Below are positions 12,728-25,600 of a stretch of DNA of 64,000 nucleotides, one piece after another. Both the position numbers and the translations under genes were made by a program. Source of the stretch: Aphelocoma coerulescens (taxonomy: Eukaryota > Chordata > Aves > Passeriformes > Corvidae); the NCBI RefSeq assembly GCF_041296385.1, contig NC_091013.1, positions 6,710,001 to 6,774,000 on the forward strand, read 5' to 3'. Within the stretch, counting starts at the first letter, position 1, and each line of letters opens with the position of its first letter. A model generated the notes under the pieces. It worked only from the letters and a program-made list of their open reading frames with translations, was not told the DNA's origin and searched no databases.

Positions 12728-13320
12728 GGACCAAGGGGCACAGCAGACGGGGGATGAGGGGGTGCTGCTGTTGGGGAAGACTCCCAAGAAACACTCCTAG
12801 GTCAGGCCCGTGCTCCAAGCACACAATTGCAGCGAGGACAGGACTAACCAGGCTGGATTGAATCTGAGAGCAGAAGTACAAAATATCCTGGGTTGCTGGA
12901 GGGTGCTGGTACCGCAGTGTGGGCTGTGACAAAGGCAAAAGCATGAGGACTTGTTTTTAAGAAGCCTTTCTTTTTTTATGAAAGGATATTTTTGAGAGTT
13001 TCTTCTTTTTCTGACTCAGCTCTCACTACAGAGAGGTGCTTTTACTTTAGGCCGTGGACAGCAGGGGAACAGAGAAGAAGGTCAGCCAGATATCAGCACT
13101 GCAGTCTGGAAGCTGACATTTGGACAGAGGATGGGCATCAGTTCCCACAGACAACCTCTTAACCTATCAATTTATTCTCAGTTTTCTAGTTATACTGGCC
13201 TTCAAGGCAAACTGTGCTGTTGGCAAGGGTCATCTGTTACTGACCTAGTGGCCAAATGCTGGATAACTTTAACTGTGGTTTAGCAGAAATTACAAATAAA
13301 CCATTGAAAAGTGAACTGGA
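12728..13320 (+). other. NDP: Probable NDP 3' UTR
   Basis: The sequence after the stop codon has no long open frame. The first good polyadenylation signal on the plus strand is AATAAA at 13295-13300. A 3' UTR of about 590 nt ending near 13320 is therefore likely, but a longer form using a later signal cannot be excluded. Confidence 0.55.
13295..13300 (+). terminator. NDP: Candidate NDP polyadenylation signal AATAAA
   Basis: This is a canonical hexamer about 570 nt downstream of the NDP stop codon on the coding strand. The cleavage site would fall roughly 10-30 nt further on. Confidence 0.5.
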
Positions 13321-15707
13321 TATGAAATGCCATGCTTGGAATACCCAGCCTAGCTGAAACAATTATTTCAACCCTGTGTCATCAGAGTTCAGTGACTGAG
13401 AAACTCTTGGGAAGGGAAAGGTCATGAGGCTCACTATTCCCTTCTAAAAGCCTGGGAGTGTGACACACCATGTCTGTCACAAAAGCCATTATTCAAAAGC
13501 TAAAAACTCATCAGATATTAAAATGCCACATACTAAATGGAGTAATTTCTTAACTTGAGTAGACCTGTTGATGTACAGAACCAGAGCCACCAGAATGGTG
13601 ACTAAACCTAGGACTTATTTTCATGTATAGCTCTTAGGCCATTGAGCAAATACCATTTTGCTTTTTAAAGACAGGCAATCCCTAATCCTAAATCTCAAAG
13701 CAACAGGAGATCCAAAGTTTGGGAATGGTGTTTGGTGTTTGCTGAGAAACCCTGTCCCTCCTCCATTAACATGAAGTTTTAGGAAGGTTCACTCACAGTC
13801 TCTTGTGACTGCAAGGAAACAACATAAGTGTTCTTTTCTCATATTACAATTCTTATCTTATTAAATGGCAGTATATGCAGTCAGCCAGCAGCATGTCTGT
13901 GCTGTTCACAGAAACCTGGCTGAGCCATCGTTTTGGTAGAAGTCATGAGGGTGTTGAGAGCATCTTTGCTGTGTAAGAATTCAGGGTCAGTAGCACCCAT
14001 GAGTACAGCCCCACAGTTATTGTCTGGGATAGACAGGATTGGCTCCCATGCACAGCAATGTCTGGCAGGGTCCCATGGTAAGGAGGGAAAGTCCTTTCCA
14101 AGAACAAGTTCAGCCCATCTGTTCAGCTCCACCCAGTTCATCTGCAGCAGATGCTATCCACAGCAGCTGGAGGATGCACACTGCTGTGTGTGACAGGGAA
14201 TCCCCAAGGTCTGACAGAGCACAGCAACAGGAGTTACTGTGGCTGCTCAGGCAAAGCCTAATTCCTTTGCCTCATGGTGAATGTGTATGGGGTGCGAAGA
14301 CAGAGGTGACAGACACTGGCCTTTGCAAGCCAAACCCTGGAGTAGGATGGCAGTAAGAAGTGGAAAGCCATGGGGGACAGATATGACCACAGACACCAGT
14401 CAGAGAGGTTTGTGATACATGGGAAGAACTGTCTCTGTCTTCTGAAGGTGACTTGGAGATGGTAATTTTTCAATGACACAGAGCTGTGGGCAAAAAAAGG
14501 GTGAACCCAACCCCCAGAAGCTGAGGGGCTCAGATTGAAATGTCAGAACTGGGCGTGATGAGCCCCAGTGAGCTCATTAGGCACCATGTGTTATCCCAGG
14601 ACTGTCAGTCATTCCTTTCACGTCTGATGCATGGTCTGAACATCAAAGGGCCAGCGCAGGGAGCGTGAGCTGGGCATTATCACCAGACTACTTTATATGA
14701 AAGATCATATGTGCATCCCTTTTTCACTCTCTTTCAACCTCCAGCATCTAAAGATCCCATTATCCAAAAGAGCACCACCCCCTACTGTTAATTATATATA
14801 GCAAATTCCAGTCCTTATTCAAAACGTCAGCAATACCTTTGATAGCCAAATAACTATAGAGCAAAATATGTGTGACCTCCAAGCGTGGGTATAGACACTG
14901 CTGCACACCAGCAGCACTATGCAGCTATCTAAGGAATGGGAATGTTTGAGGGATAATTGCTATATCCAGCATCACCTCCCCCCGGGTCATGCTGCCACTG
15001 GTCTCCTTTGCCAGTGCAAAAGGGGGAGGGGGGCTGTGACACAAAATCTGGGTGCTACAAGTGGCTAAAATGGTTGGATGGGACCTGGCAGAACAGCATG
15101 GCCCTGATTGTGGTCCTCAGGTAAGAAGAGACAGTGGGGTTCAGCAGAGACCATGCCTGAGCCAATTTAGCAAAAAAAGAAAATATCAGTAGTGAGAGGA
15201 GCACTTGGCTGGTGTTTATACCCACACCCCCCTCACCAACACAGAGCCAGAGCTGTAATTGCTCAAACTGGCCTCACAGAAGATATTTCTGTTTCAAGAA
15301 AAGCTTTTTTTCCCTCTCACCACTCTATATTCCTTCTACTTTTGCTTGGTTCCTCTGATGAAATCATCACCCTGTGACCTCAAAGGCTGTTGCTAGACAT
15401 AAATGTTGAGGTGAATCCAATATCATCTAACTGAACTGTGGGGTCGAATAAAATGCATGGAAGGAGTATAACAGAAATTATCAATGACAACAAAAACTAG
15501 TTATAAATAGCCACAACTTGATATTAAACAATGAATCGAGCTTTCAAATTCTCCTTTTGGCTTTGTCAGACAATCTTTATATTAATATTTAAGAAAAGGA
15601 GGAGCTATTCTTCAGAACCAAATGCCCCAAAGTCAGTTATAAATCCATATTTTGAGCCCAACCAGTCTGTCAGTGTCATATTATGGGGACCCTGAACTGT
15701 CCTGCTG

Positions 15708-16038
15708 TGTCAGAGGGTGGTTTGACTCAGTCATTCAGGGTCACACACCAAACAGAGAAACCCCCTTCTAGGTCTACACTTTCACCCACTATCAGCGACC
15801 GCCAGCGCCCTTCAAGGACTCACATTAACAGTTTATGGAATAATATTCTATTAATAAAATTGTGACAGGTTAAGGTTCAAGGATTGCAGGTGGTCGTATC
15901 TGACGGCAAAGACTATTCAAACAACGTATTAATTCAAAGCAATATCCTAACAAGCTCTAATCCCCAATAAAAGCCAGCTCAAGATCATTCAATGCACACA
16001 AAGTATGATTTTTACCCAAGGAGAGGAGTTTCACCACA
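15708..16038 (+). mobile_element. Possible short solo LTR (331 bp)
   Basis: The segment starts TGTCAG and ends CCACA, has TG and CA termini, and is bordered on both sides by GCTG. Inside it are AATAAAAG at 15966 and an unusually high number of CG dinucleotides for this neighbourhood (for example 15796-15811 and 15895-15905), which suggests inserted DNA. The four-base flank match is weak evidence because GCTG is common. It could equally be unique sequence or part of another repeat. Confidence 0.3.
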
Positions 16039-16161
16039 GCTGCTGCTTCAACAGCAGGACATCTTTATCTGCCTCAGTTTTCAGATGCTGTACCACCAAG
16101 AAAGTACCACCAAGTTACCTCCTCTGCAAGGGTTTTAACAGAGCCTGGCTGTAGCATCCTT

Positions 16162-16275
16162 ACTCCACCCCACCCCACCCCACCCCACCCCACCCCACTC
16201 CACTCCACTCCACTCCACTCCACTCCACTCCACTCCACTCCACTCCACTCCACTCCACTCCACTCCACTCCACCC
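16162..16275. repeat. Pentanucleotide microsatellite, ACCCC switching to ACTCC
   Basis: A tandem pentamer array begins with about seven ACCCC units (16167-16197) and switches abruptly to about fifteen ACTCC units that run to about 16275. The minus-strand open frame through it (repeated Glu-Trp-Ser-Gly-Val) is a repeat artefact. Confidence 0.97.
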
Positions 16276-19200
16276 TCTGTTTAGTCCCCCTTAGATTGTG
16301 TGGAAATTTGGGCATGCTGACCATGTTCTGTCCAGGGAGAAGGAGCTGTATTTTCCCTCATAATGTCTGTGCCATAGTCTTTTTACCCTCCAGTCATCTT
16401 CCCACACATGGAGACCAGAGGCAAACACCAGAGCTTCGGTGGTACCCTTTATTTGTAGGAAAAGTCTTACAGTTCCCCCACAGTTTGTGCCTATCAGAAA
16501 TAATCTGTGATTTGCCAGAATAAAAGAGCAAATTTTAATTATTTTGCTCCCAGCTTCAAAGCCACTTTGCTGGTTCAAGGTTTATAAGAATCATTAAATG
16601 GAATAATGCACTGCTTGCTTGGAGATATCCCCCCTGACAACACCTCACCTTGCCTGCTGACCTTGAAGAACTTTTACCAAGAGTTCCTGAGCCTGGCTAT
16701 CTCCCATTGGCCTTCATCAGGGCTTTTTTAAGTTACTGTCACAGGCCTCAAGCAGTAAAGGAGAGGCAAAATTCACTGACATACATGGTACACCACAGCC
16801 TGTGCTGGGCTTTCATGTGAGCCTTTCTTGAGACCTGTTTGCCAAGTCCTGCCAGACCTACCATGAAGCCCTGAAGCTCAGGCAAGACTGTGTGACAGAC
16901 AGAATGTTTTTGTGAAAGAGGAGGGAAATAAAAGAGGAGAGGTTACTGTCCCATAGGAGTAGTCCCATACTCTGCTGCTCTGTGTGTCTAATCTCAGCCC
17001 TTAGTTGTGTTGTGAGGAAAGAGAAGCCCCTGAGCTCCCTCCTGTGGGTGAGTGTTCTCTCAGTGCCTAGTCCTACTTGTTTAGAGACAGTAGCTTCTTA
17101 CAGAAATTGCCTGACATAGGATTAAACCCCCTACAAAACACAGTTCTACTTAGCAAAGCATTTTTTCCTCTGACTTGGGCCATAAATATTTTTGAAAAAT
17201 CCAAATGACCTTAAAAAAGGCGTTGTAAGGAAGGGGAGGGAGGATGTGTCTTTCTTTCTTTGACTGTAATTATTTGAAAGACAAGGAGCTGACAGCCTTC
17301 TAAAATAGATTACATTATAGGTAACAGGTAGGGAGACTGATACCCTTTCAAAAGTGCATTGGAAATGAGCAGTCCAGTGAAGTTTGCTGTGTTGCAAACG
17401 TGTACAAATAAGCTGATTGGAAATCCAAATTGTGAGTCTATCCCTTTTATTTTGCAAGCAAAGGGTCACAACCTCTAGTTATTGTTTAAAAGACAGAGGA
17501 CAATCACCAATGAACTGCAAACTATGTTAGTAAGCAGGTGAAAGCACTGAAAATGGTTCCTGGTGGTCCTATAATACAAAAAATATGCTTTATGTATATC
17601 AAGATAAAAAAATTCAGAGTTCATTAAGGAGAATAAGTAATCTTGTTTGGCTTACACCAAGAATGATATAGTAAAGTGTTTTGTTATGCCTTTTTTTTTT
17701 TCCCCAATAGACCATTCAGAAAAGGTTGAGGAATCAAAAGCATGTATGAAAATACAAAAGGACATTTATCATTTGTCTGAATCAGAATTAATACTTCCTT
17801 TAGATATTAACCAGCAGTGCATCCCATGAAATATTAAAAAAAACCTAATCATATTCCCAGCTAATCTACATATATTAACCTGATCTTTTATTCTTGAAAG
17901 AATTAAAGAGCAAATCCTGAGTTACAGCTGTTTTCATTCAGATGCACAATTGGTATTCCAAGCTCTACATGGGTCTCAAGACTTGATAATTTTCCATTCT
18001 TTTGAGGCTTTTCAGACATAAAAAATAACGGAGGTTTGCACGGATATTTTGTACTGTAGTCAACCACTGTATAAAAAAGATTAATCTGGGGAGCTGCAGT
18101 AAGTTGTGTGCTGGCATTCACCTCCCCCAACTCCCTACCCTAAGCACTAGAGCCTCAGACTTGTTGGATCCAGTTCTGCCTCCAAAATAATTTTTGGAGC
18201 TGAATCCTCTACCCTGAAATCATCAGTCACCAACACTGTAAGAGGTGGGAATCAAAACCCCTCATATGAGTGGAGGAGGATCTGGGATGAGTCTCCATTG
18301 TCTTGGGTGACCATGCTTTCCCACAGAAGCTGTGCATAATTGACGTGGTAAAATCCTCAGAGCCGTTGTCAGTAAATGCAGTGCAGTCTGAGAGAGCTAA
18401 GCACGCTCTCAGCATTGGCAGAAATATTAAGCTGCTCTTTGCACTTGAGTTTGCTGAGTTTTCTGCAGATGCACATTCCCAGGAAGTCCCTTAGGAAAGG
18501 CAGAGACAACCTCTGGTGGTCAGAGAGACTTTTGTCTAAAACTCGGAGGCTGAAAATGTCCCAGGTAGGTGTCTGAGTGAATTAGAAATTAGATTTGAAG
18601 AACGTACCCCAACAGTATTGAAAACACGTGTAAAGCATTTAAAGTTTTGAAATGACGTGCTCACTTTGCAATGACATTTGCTTTGTTCTTTGAAAATGAC
18701 TTAAAAATGCTTTTGCAGAACTCAAACATTCACAAGGGCCATGAGCCCCATAGCTTTACCAAGATGCAGTATGATATTTTTAGAAGTAGTAACTCTTGAG
18801 CTTTGTGTCATATTCCTGTGTATATGTATATACACACACAAAATGAGGCTCTATTTCACAGACATCTCTTTTCAGCCTCACAGCCCTCTACCACTTCTGA
18901 AAGACTGGAGAAGAGTAAAGACCTCTACTAGACCCTCTCCACTGCTCTTAGAAAGCAGCTATGTTTCACCACTGTTTGCAAGATGGTCAAAATTTAGCAA
19001 GCAGGTGGCCTGAATCACTCATCATTCTCCTGAAGTGAAACAACACTTGATGTCCAAATCCTCCTGAGTCCCCCAGCTGACTGCTCAAACACAGCTCTCT
19101 GTGGCCACATCAGGGGTCACTTGTTGGAGCCAAATAAATATTCCAGACATAATATTCTGCAGAAAAGGGATCAGGGTGATTCCATGGGAAACTGCACGTC

Positions 19201-21668
19201 TGTGTTTACTCTTTCCATCTGTGCTTTTTATGGGTCTCATATTTTTAAATGCAGATTTTCCCAACTCTCGTTTTGCTCCCCTTTAGACTATTGACAAAGA
19301 GATTATTGAAACTTCAACAAAATTGTTTTATCTTGTTTAGAAACTGTGCCATTTCTCAACTCTGGAACAATATTTTAAAATGTAGTTCTCTTCTATAGAC
19401 TGTAACTGGGAAAATAGATCAGAAGATGAAACAGAGCAGAGGATGCTTGGGGGAACTAAGACACCGTATTTCTAGACTTTGATGAAAAGACAGTAAAGGA
19501 TTTTCTTTAGCCAAAGAAATCTCATCATTAATACTCAACTGAATAAACACTAAATGAATTCTGAGTGGGATTTTTCAAGGGGGCTCGATATTGACTTAAC
19601 TCCACTTTCATTCACACAGAAGAAGAGCAATCAGCAATTTCAGGGAGAGCAAAGCCTGATCAGCAAAGCCTCCTGCTTAAGGCTGATGGGGGAGGCAGGG
19701 AGGAAAGGATCCAGTCCTGCAAAAACCTGCTCAGGATATTGGCAGTCCTCAGCATCAGATTCACAAGTCAGCAGCCCTTAACTGAGGAAAACACTCATTT
19801 TCATCATCTCTCTCGCCTGCCTTGCTCTGCCTCACCTTCACTGCACCTCTTAACTGTGGAAACAATCACCCTGCTGATGTCAGACCCATCTCCACACTGC
19901 CCAAACACTCCCAGTAACTGGAAGTGTGACCTGCTGCAGCAAGACTGTGCAAAACAAAGCAATTCTAATCTTACATGAGCTAGATATGTTCAAATATTAC
20001 CACTCCAGGGACTAGAGATGCTACTGCCTCACATATTTCATTCTCTTTGATGCACAAGAGGGTCCCTACACTGGGAGAACCAATTCCCGTGCTCCCTGAT
20101 TTCTCCCATGCTGTTTCTTTGTTTAAATTTGATGCTGCCTTTAAGGAAGGCCTTGAACAATGAGGAGCAGGTAGTCCAGCACTCTTCATCTGTATTCTCC
20201 AGCTTGGAAACAGCCTCAAGGGGGAAATATATGTGTTAATTGTGGCTTTTCATCTGCAGGCACCATGAATTTCAGAGTGCTACATTGTGATATTTTCCCC
20301 TTAAACTACGATAGATATAGGAATACAAAGTGTATGTGCACACACACACATAGGGAAGATGAGACTGTTTATTCTGGGATGCAAAAAGCTGTAGTTTCTA
20401 GCCTTGACTTGGATAATCACAGCTTTTTTGGAAGTAATTTATATTACAGTCTTTCAATGAGTTATAAAAGAGAAACATACAGAGACATGCACAACTCTCC
20501 TTTTACATATTCATAAATATATTTTTTTGCATTTAAGCCTCGATAGTGCCATGGCTGACAGACAAAATAGCTGCATGAATGACCTTGAAAACAACAAAAT
20601 AAAAGGCAATAAATACAAAATGAGGCTGAGTCAGCAGCACACCTGGCTGCAATGGAGGCAAAGGGCATTAACTGACTGCTCCTAGATTTTGCTGAGTAAC
20701 CTGCACTTTTCCCTGGAGGTGGAGAACAGCGTGAGGCTCGGGCATGATGAAATCCCTGTGAATCCCTCCTCCCTTTCTGGGAGAGAGCCGAGGATAAGCC
20801 TTTAGGTGGAGCTCACTTACTGCTGCTTTTCCTGCTGGACTATTTCTCTCCTGCAAGGAGAGAAAGAGAAAATAATCTCCTGATTTTTCACAGCTCGGGT
20901 TAATAGCCAGGATCCTCACAAGCTAAAAAATGAGATTGGAGGTGTTGTGTGCATGGGAGCATGGGGCAGTGGATGCATCCAGCACATTCCATGGGATAGC
21001 TGGAGAAGGCTGGGCTGTGGGATAGGGAGGACAGACTGTGGGATTAGGACAGGAGGGCCATGCGCTTGTGGAGTGCAGTGGAAAGCGTGAAGGAGCAGGT
21101 TTCTGTGCAGGATTTGTGCTCAGCATAGGGAATCAGCTGCAAAGTGTGTGGTTCCTAATTCCTCCCAACCTTTCTGTGATATCTGGCATGCTGGAGAGCA
21201 GTAGCAGAAATAAGTGGAAGAAAGCTCTGTGCTAGCAGCAAATCCCAAATCAACTGGGGACTGCAATTAGTCACATTTTGTCTAACAAAGCCAGGCTTGT
21301 AAAAGCCCATTTGTTTCACACTCTAAAAGTGATACCAGGCATCACAGGCAGGGCCTGTGTCAGCTTAGGAGCATGAAGAATGAGGGTGCCCTTGGTAGCA
21401 TCAGAGGACAGCTCTAGACTGCAGTAGAGGACAGGAATGGTCCTTAAATCTGCAAAACATGAAAAGGCAAAATCATTGCATTCCACTTTTCCCACACATG
21501 AAGCTGCCAGCAATATCCCATCCTACTCACAGAAGATTGTGAAATGACCTCAAATTTTGCCTACCATATTTTTGCACTCAAGAGTTTCCTGGGATAAACA
21601 GATGTTTGGGACAGCAAACTTTTACAGAAGCAACTTTACACTGAGGGCATCCTGCTACCACCTGTGGT

Positions 21669-21717
21669 GTAGGAACCCAGCGTGCAGAGAATATTTCTCT
21701 GCACTCTGGGTTCCTAC
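21669..21717. repeat. Near-perfect inverted repeat: 23-nt arms, 3-nt spacer
   Basis: Left arm 21669-21691 (starting GTAGGAACCCAG) is the reverse complement of right arm 21695-21717 at 22 of 23 positions. The only mismatch is C21681 against T21705. The spacer is TAT. The outer pair 21668/21718 also matches. No known gene or repeat family explains it. Confidence 0.95.
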
Positions 21718-23219
21718 ATGTGAGACAGTGAGGATCCTGCATGGATATCAAAGAGTGATCAGGAGATGCTACTTTTCTTTCTTGCTTTTTAGTGCCTGCT
21801 TATTTCAGTTGGAGTCTCACAAGTTCCTCATCTTTTTTTCCCTTCTTGCGCAAGAAAAAATCCCCAGCAACCTAATGATCATGAATATCTGTGAAAAAGC
21901 AAATTGTTTAGTGAGATGTTTCCCAGAAAAGACTTCATCAGCTGAAACTACATCTGTGGCAAAAATTCTCCACTATTTTGTGATCTCTCACTACCAGTAT
22001 CCTGACCTCCTTCCCATGTATTTAAGAGAAGATATTTTGAAAGGAAATCAAATTATAAGGGAAACAAATTTTAACAGTGTTGCTTCTCATTCTGTTACTG
22101 CTTTATTCTCCTCCCCAGCGCCTTGGTTTTTTACAGGATAATGCCCAATTACTATAACTGTAAGCAACATTAGCAATTTAAGGTGATCTCATGGGTCAGT
22201 TAGGAAGAGTCACTACCCCTTTCACATGACAGATCACTATCCACCACTGTAAGCAGCTACTGAGATCGGCAAAACCAAATTCCAGTGTTGCAGCATTACT
22301 CCAACTTGCACTGTAAATATTATCCTTTCTCTGGCTTTCTTCTGCACTCTAAAAATGTTCAGCAAAACTCGACTAGAACATCCTGAAGACAGCATGTTAT
22401 CCTGTGTGTTACACAGAATTTAGCAGGCAGGATTTGGCTCTTGGATTAAGAGGCCAAGAATCAGGGCTGAGTTTGACTTCCCACTGGAGGTGGTAGAGAT
22501 CCAGGTGAGACAACTGAGCCTAAGGTCAACTCACCTGAACAGACATTCAGTGTAAATCTCTGGGTGAGCTGAGTAACCTTCTAGACTGATTGTCCTGACT
22601 AGATGCTTGTGGGCTGCATCAGGAAACTAGACACCTATTGCAAAGGTAGACATATCCTCTCCAGTTGTAATCTTCCAGCTGAATCAACCTATTTCTTTGT
22701 TAAAAAAAAAAAAAAGGAAGAGGAATTCCATCACTCTAATTGATTATTTTACTATCATTCTAATAGCAGAAAGTTACAGATGCAGATCAATATACAGTAC
22801 AGACAAAAAAAAGGACAATTTTAACTCAGAGAATCCATGTACAGCCATACAGCAGCTGTGAAGATCAACAGGAATCACAAAGATGCTGTTAATGTAGTCT
22901 CTCTGTTGATATCCTCACAAATAAGATGAGGAAACACAGTCTAAATGGATCTTCTGAGAGGTAACACCTAGAGTACCTACCAAGAGTAGCTACTAACACT
23001 GTCCAAGTGTGAGATTTCATCAGGTGAGGCCCTCCACATTTCCACTGATGACTGAGATGACGGAATAGAGAGGATGCCTACTGTATTTGCATGTGGTATT
23101 AAGCAGAAGGGGCTGCAAGTATGAATTAGTATTCAAAGCAATCCAGACAAATTGAAGGCACTGCCTAAAGCAAACAGAAGGGAGACCTGAAAGATGCAGC
23201 AAGACAGGAAAGAATAATC

Positions 23220-23790
23220 AGCACTACAAATACAAACCTTCTCCAGGAGGAGATATGGGGATTATGGTGGGTCACAGCAGAGCATAAGTCAACATGTTGT
23301 TAGGAGAAAGCGAAATGCAATACTAGGTGGCATGCTAAGGCACCTGAAGCAATCCTTCCACTTTATTCAGTGTTAGTGAAGCTTCAACCAGAGCAGTGGG
23401 ATCACTTTTGAGCTCAAGAAAGATGTTCACTAACTGGGGACAATAAAGAGGAGAGAAATTCAAGTAATCAGAGGGCATGAAAACATTGCCTGTAAGAAAG
23501 AATTGAAGGAATTGGGCTGTACAGTCTAGAGAAGAGAAGGCTAAGGGAAAATCTGTTTAAAGTATGAACATAAGCAGCCTCAGGGATTAAACTCCTAGTA
23601 TCCATAATGAAAAACACATTCTTACACAGAAGACATGGAAATAATTACAGTAGCTGGCTGTTAAGACATCCTTAGGCACCTTTAAGAAGTTTAGAAAAAT
23701 GTTTAGGTGTAGCCAATCCTACCTCCAGATGGTGCAGTGAATTAGATGATCTCCTCAGGTTTCTTTCCATGCCCTGATGTGTAGCAGTGC
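23220..23790 (+). mobile_element. Degenerate CR1 LINE, 3' part, plus orientation
   Basis: The order of landmarks follows the end of CR1 open reading frame 2 and its 3' region. A GGGTCACAGCAGAGCATAAG-like segment comes first (about 23268), then a TTCAGTGTTAGTGAAGCTTC segment with ATCACTTTTGAGCTC (23365-23420). Next are TCTAGAGAAGAGAAGGCTAA (about 23526) and finally TTAGATGATCTCCTCAGGTT with TCTTTCC (about 23742). Reading frames are broken. The element may start further left, near 22850, where similarity is weaker. Confidence 0.7.
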
Positions 23791-24699
23791 ATCGTGATCA
23801 CTTTGTCACAGTATCTTTCTCTTGGGTAAGCTCATGATTCATGACCTCCAAGGAGAGGGTTAAAACAATTGTGCCACTAAACTAAGCAGAGGAGGTTGAG
23901 GCTTGTCCTCGGTGCAGGGGCTGCTGCAGAAAAATTACATCAAAATGACTCTGATTGGGAAGCAGAAAAAGAGAATCACTTTGCCACCACCGAAACTGAG
24001 AGAAAAAGACAGCAGAGCTATAATATTTAGAAAAAGTAAATATACTGTGAATTTGTTTCACACAGCAGGGCAGCCTCCAGAGGCCTGGCAACATTTGGCA
24101 CATTAAAGTGTAGGCTCAGGTAGCCTATTTGTTCTGACTCTTCTTTGGCTAGAGAAAATCTAGCTTTAGCTTGCAGCTGTGAGCATGAGCTCTCAGTGCC
24201 TGCTGCAGGTGGCTGTAGACCTGAGACAGATTGAACCCATAGTGCTGAAGATGCCTCTACTTGTGCTTTTACCCCTTTTTTCCCCACTTTTTCTCTCCAG
24301 GAATGATGATTCTAAACAGCTATGCCACTAGTCTGAAGTACAGTGCCCAGACCATAAGAGGCTTAGGCTTTTTATCTGTGAAGATATATAGGCAAGGGGA
24401 TGGCCAGAAAGCAGAGGGAAAGGTGCTTTGAAACCCCAGAAATCAGTTCAAGAGAAAATATTTTGAGGGGAGAAGGTAGTGGTGAGCACGGGGAACTACA
24501 AAGCAAAAAAAAAAAAGCTGTAAATGCTGGTTCCATAGAGAACAGGCACATGGAGCTACACTCCCAGGGCAGCCCTGTGGGGGTGACTGGAGTCTCTGCT
24601 AAAGGCAAAGAGCAAAGGTTAAGTGAAGATGTGGGGTGAACTCCAGTTTTTCGTTGGGGGAACCTTGCTCTGTGTGTGCCCCTGCTGAAGCACTATAGC

Positions 24700-25040
24700 T
24701 ATGAGATCCCAGTTCAGGAGGCTCCTGGACAGCTTCACTGACTTCTGGTTTTGCACTATCACGTTTGACTGACCCCTGCTGATTCCACAGGTTTAGAGAT
24801 GGCATCTAGGATGAGTTGTTCTATCACCTTCCCAGGGATGAAGATGAAGCTGATGGGCCTGTAGTTTCTTGGATCCTCCTTGCTGCCCCTTTTGAAGACT
24901 GGTGTGATGGTGACTTTCCTCCAGAGGTCAGGCACTTCTCCTGGGAGATCACCTTCCCTGACCTGTGGGCAGTGCTCCCTGTGCCAGGGGCAGGAGCAGA
25001 AATTTCCTTTGGCCAGGGCTGGAGCCTTCAGAATTCAGAA
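24700..25040 (-). mobile_element. CR1 LINE fragment with reverse-transcriptase coding remnant, minus orientation
   Basis: On the minus strand, about 24816-24910 reads PVF(K)RGSKEDPRNYRPIS and then a PGKVIEQLILDAISKP-like segment. This is the N-terminal palm region of CR1-type reverse transcriptase (family pattern PVFKKG, NYRPVSL, PGKVMEQ). The frame is then lost, so the copy is dead. The boundaries are approximate. Confidence 0.75.
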
Positions 25041-25200
25041 TGAGATTATTTGGTGGCTAATAAGCAACATCACTATCAGGTGCATAGATATTATTTAAGA
25101 TGCACTTTACAGTTGGTGGAATGATGAAGGCAGGCTATAAATGTTGGAAACTATCTTTTTAGAAATTACACAGTTCCTGTCCATTACAGCATATTAACAG

Positions 25201-25256
25201 TTGGGCTTGATGATCATAAGAGGTCTTTTCCAACCTAAATGAGTCTATGATTGTCT
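25201..25256 (+). mobile_element. CR1 3' end, plus orientation
   Basis: TTGGGCTTGATGATCATAAG, AGGTCTTTTCCAACCTAAAT and GAGTCTATGATT follow the CR1 3' terminal consensus order. Only the last 55-60 bp are recognisable. Confidence 0.75.
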
Positions 25257-25448
25257 AACCTTGGTCATTTGGGGAAGAATTATTATGAATGCACAATGCC
25301 ATCTTAAAATATAAACCTCAGAAACAGGTTCCAATGTCCCCAAGTTTAAGAAGGTCCTCAAATCCAAAAGTGAGTTCCCTGGCCACATAAGATTTACTGC
25401 TTGCCTGCAAGATTATCAACAGGATAGAGGAACAGTGTCCTGGGTCTG

Positions 25449-25600
25449 TGGAACCATGGAATGGTTTGGGCTGGAAGGGACCTTAAGGTTCCATCTCCCT
25501 GCACTTGGCATTATTAGAGCACGTCCTATTCACATGTGACATGCCTGTTTCTGCAGTTGTTGGTCAACTTTCCTCTGGAGCTCAGGAAACCTTGTATAGG
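25449..25600 (-). mobile_element. CR1 3' end, minus orientation
   Basis: GGAACCATGGAATGGTTTGG followed by GCTGGAAGGGACCTTAAGG is a well-preserved inverted CR1 terminus. The following 100 bp are weaker. It lies about 190 bp from an oppositely oriented CR1 end. Confidence 0.7.

Noticed and set aside
16074..16268. Minus-strand frame of repeated Glu-Trp-Ser-Gly-Val
   Set aside because: It is a translation of the ACTCC pentamer array.
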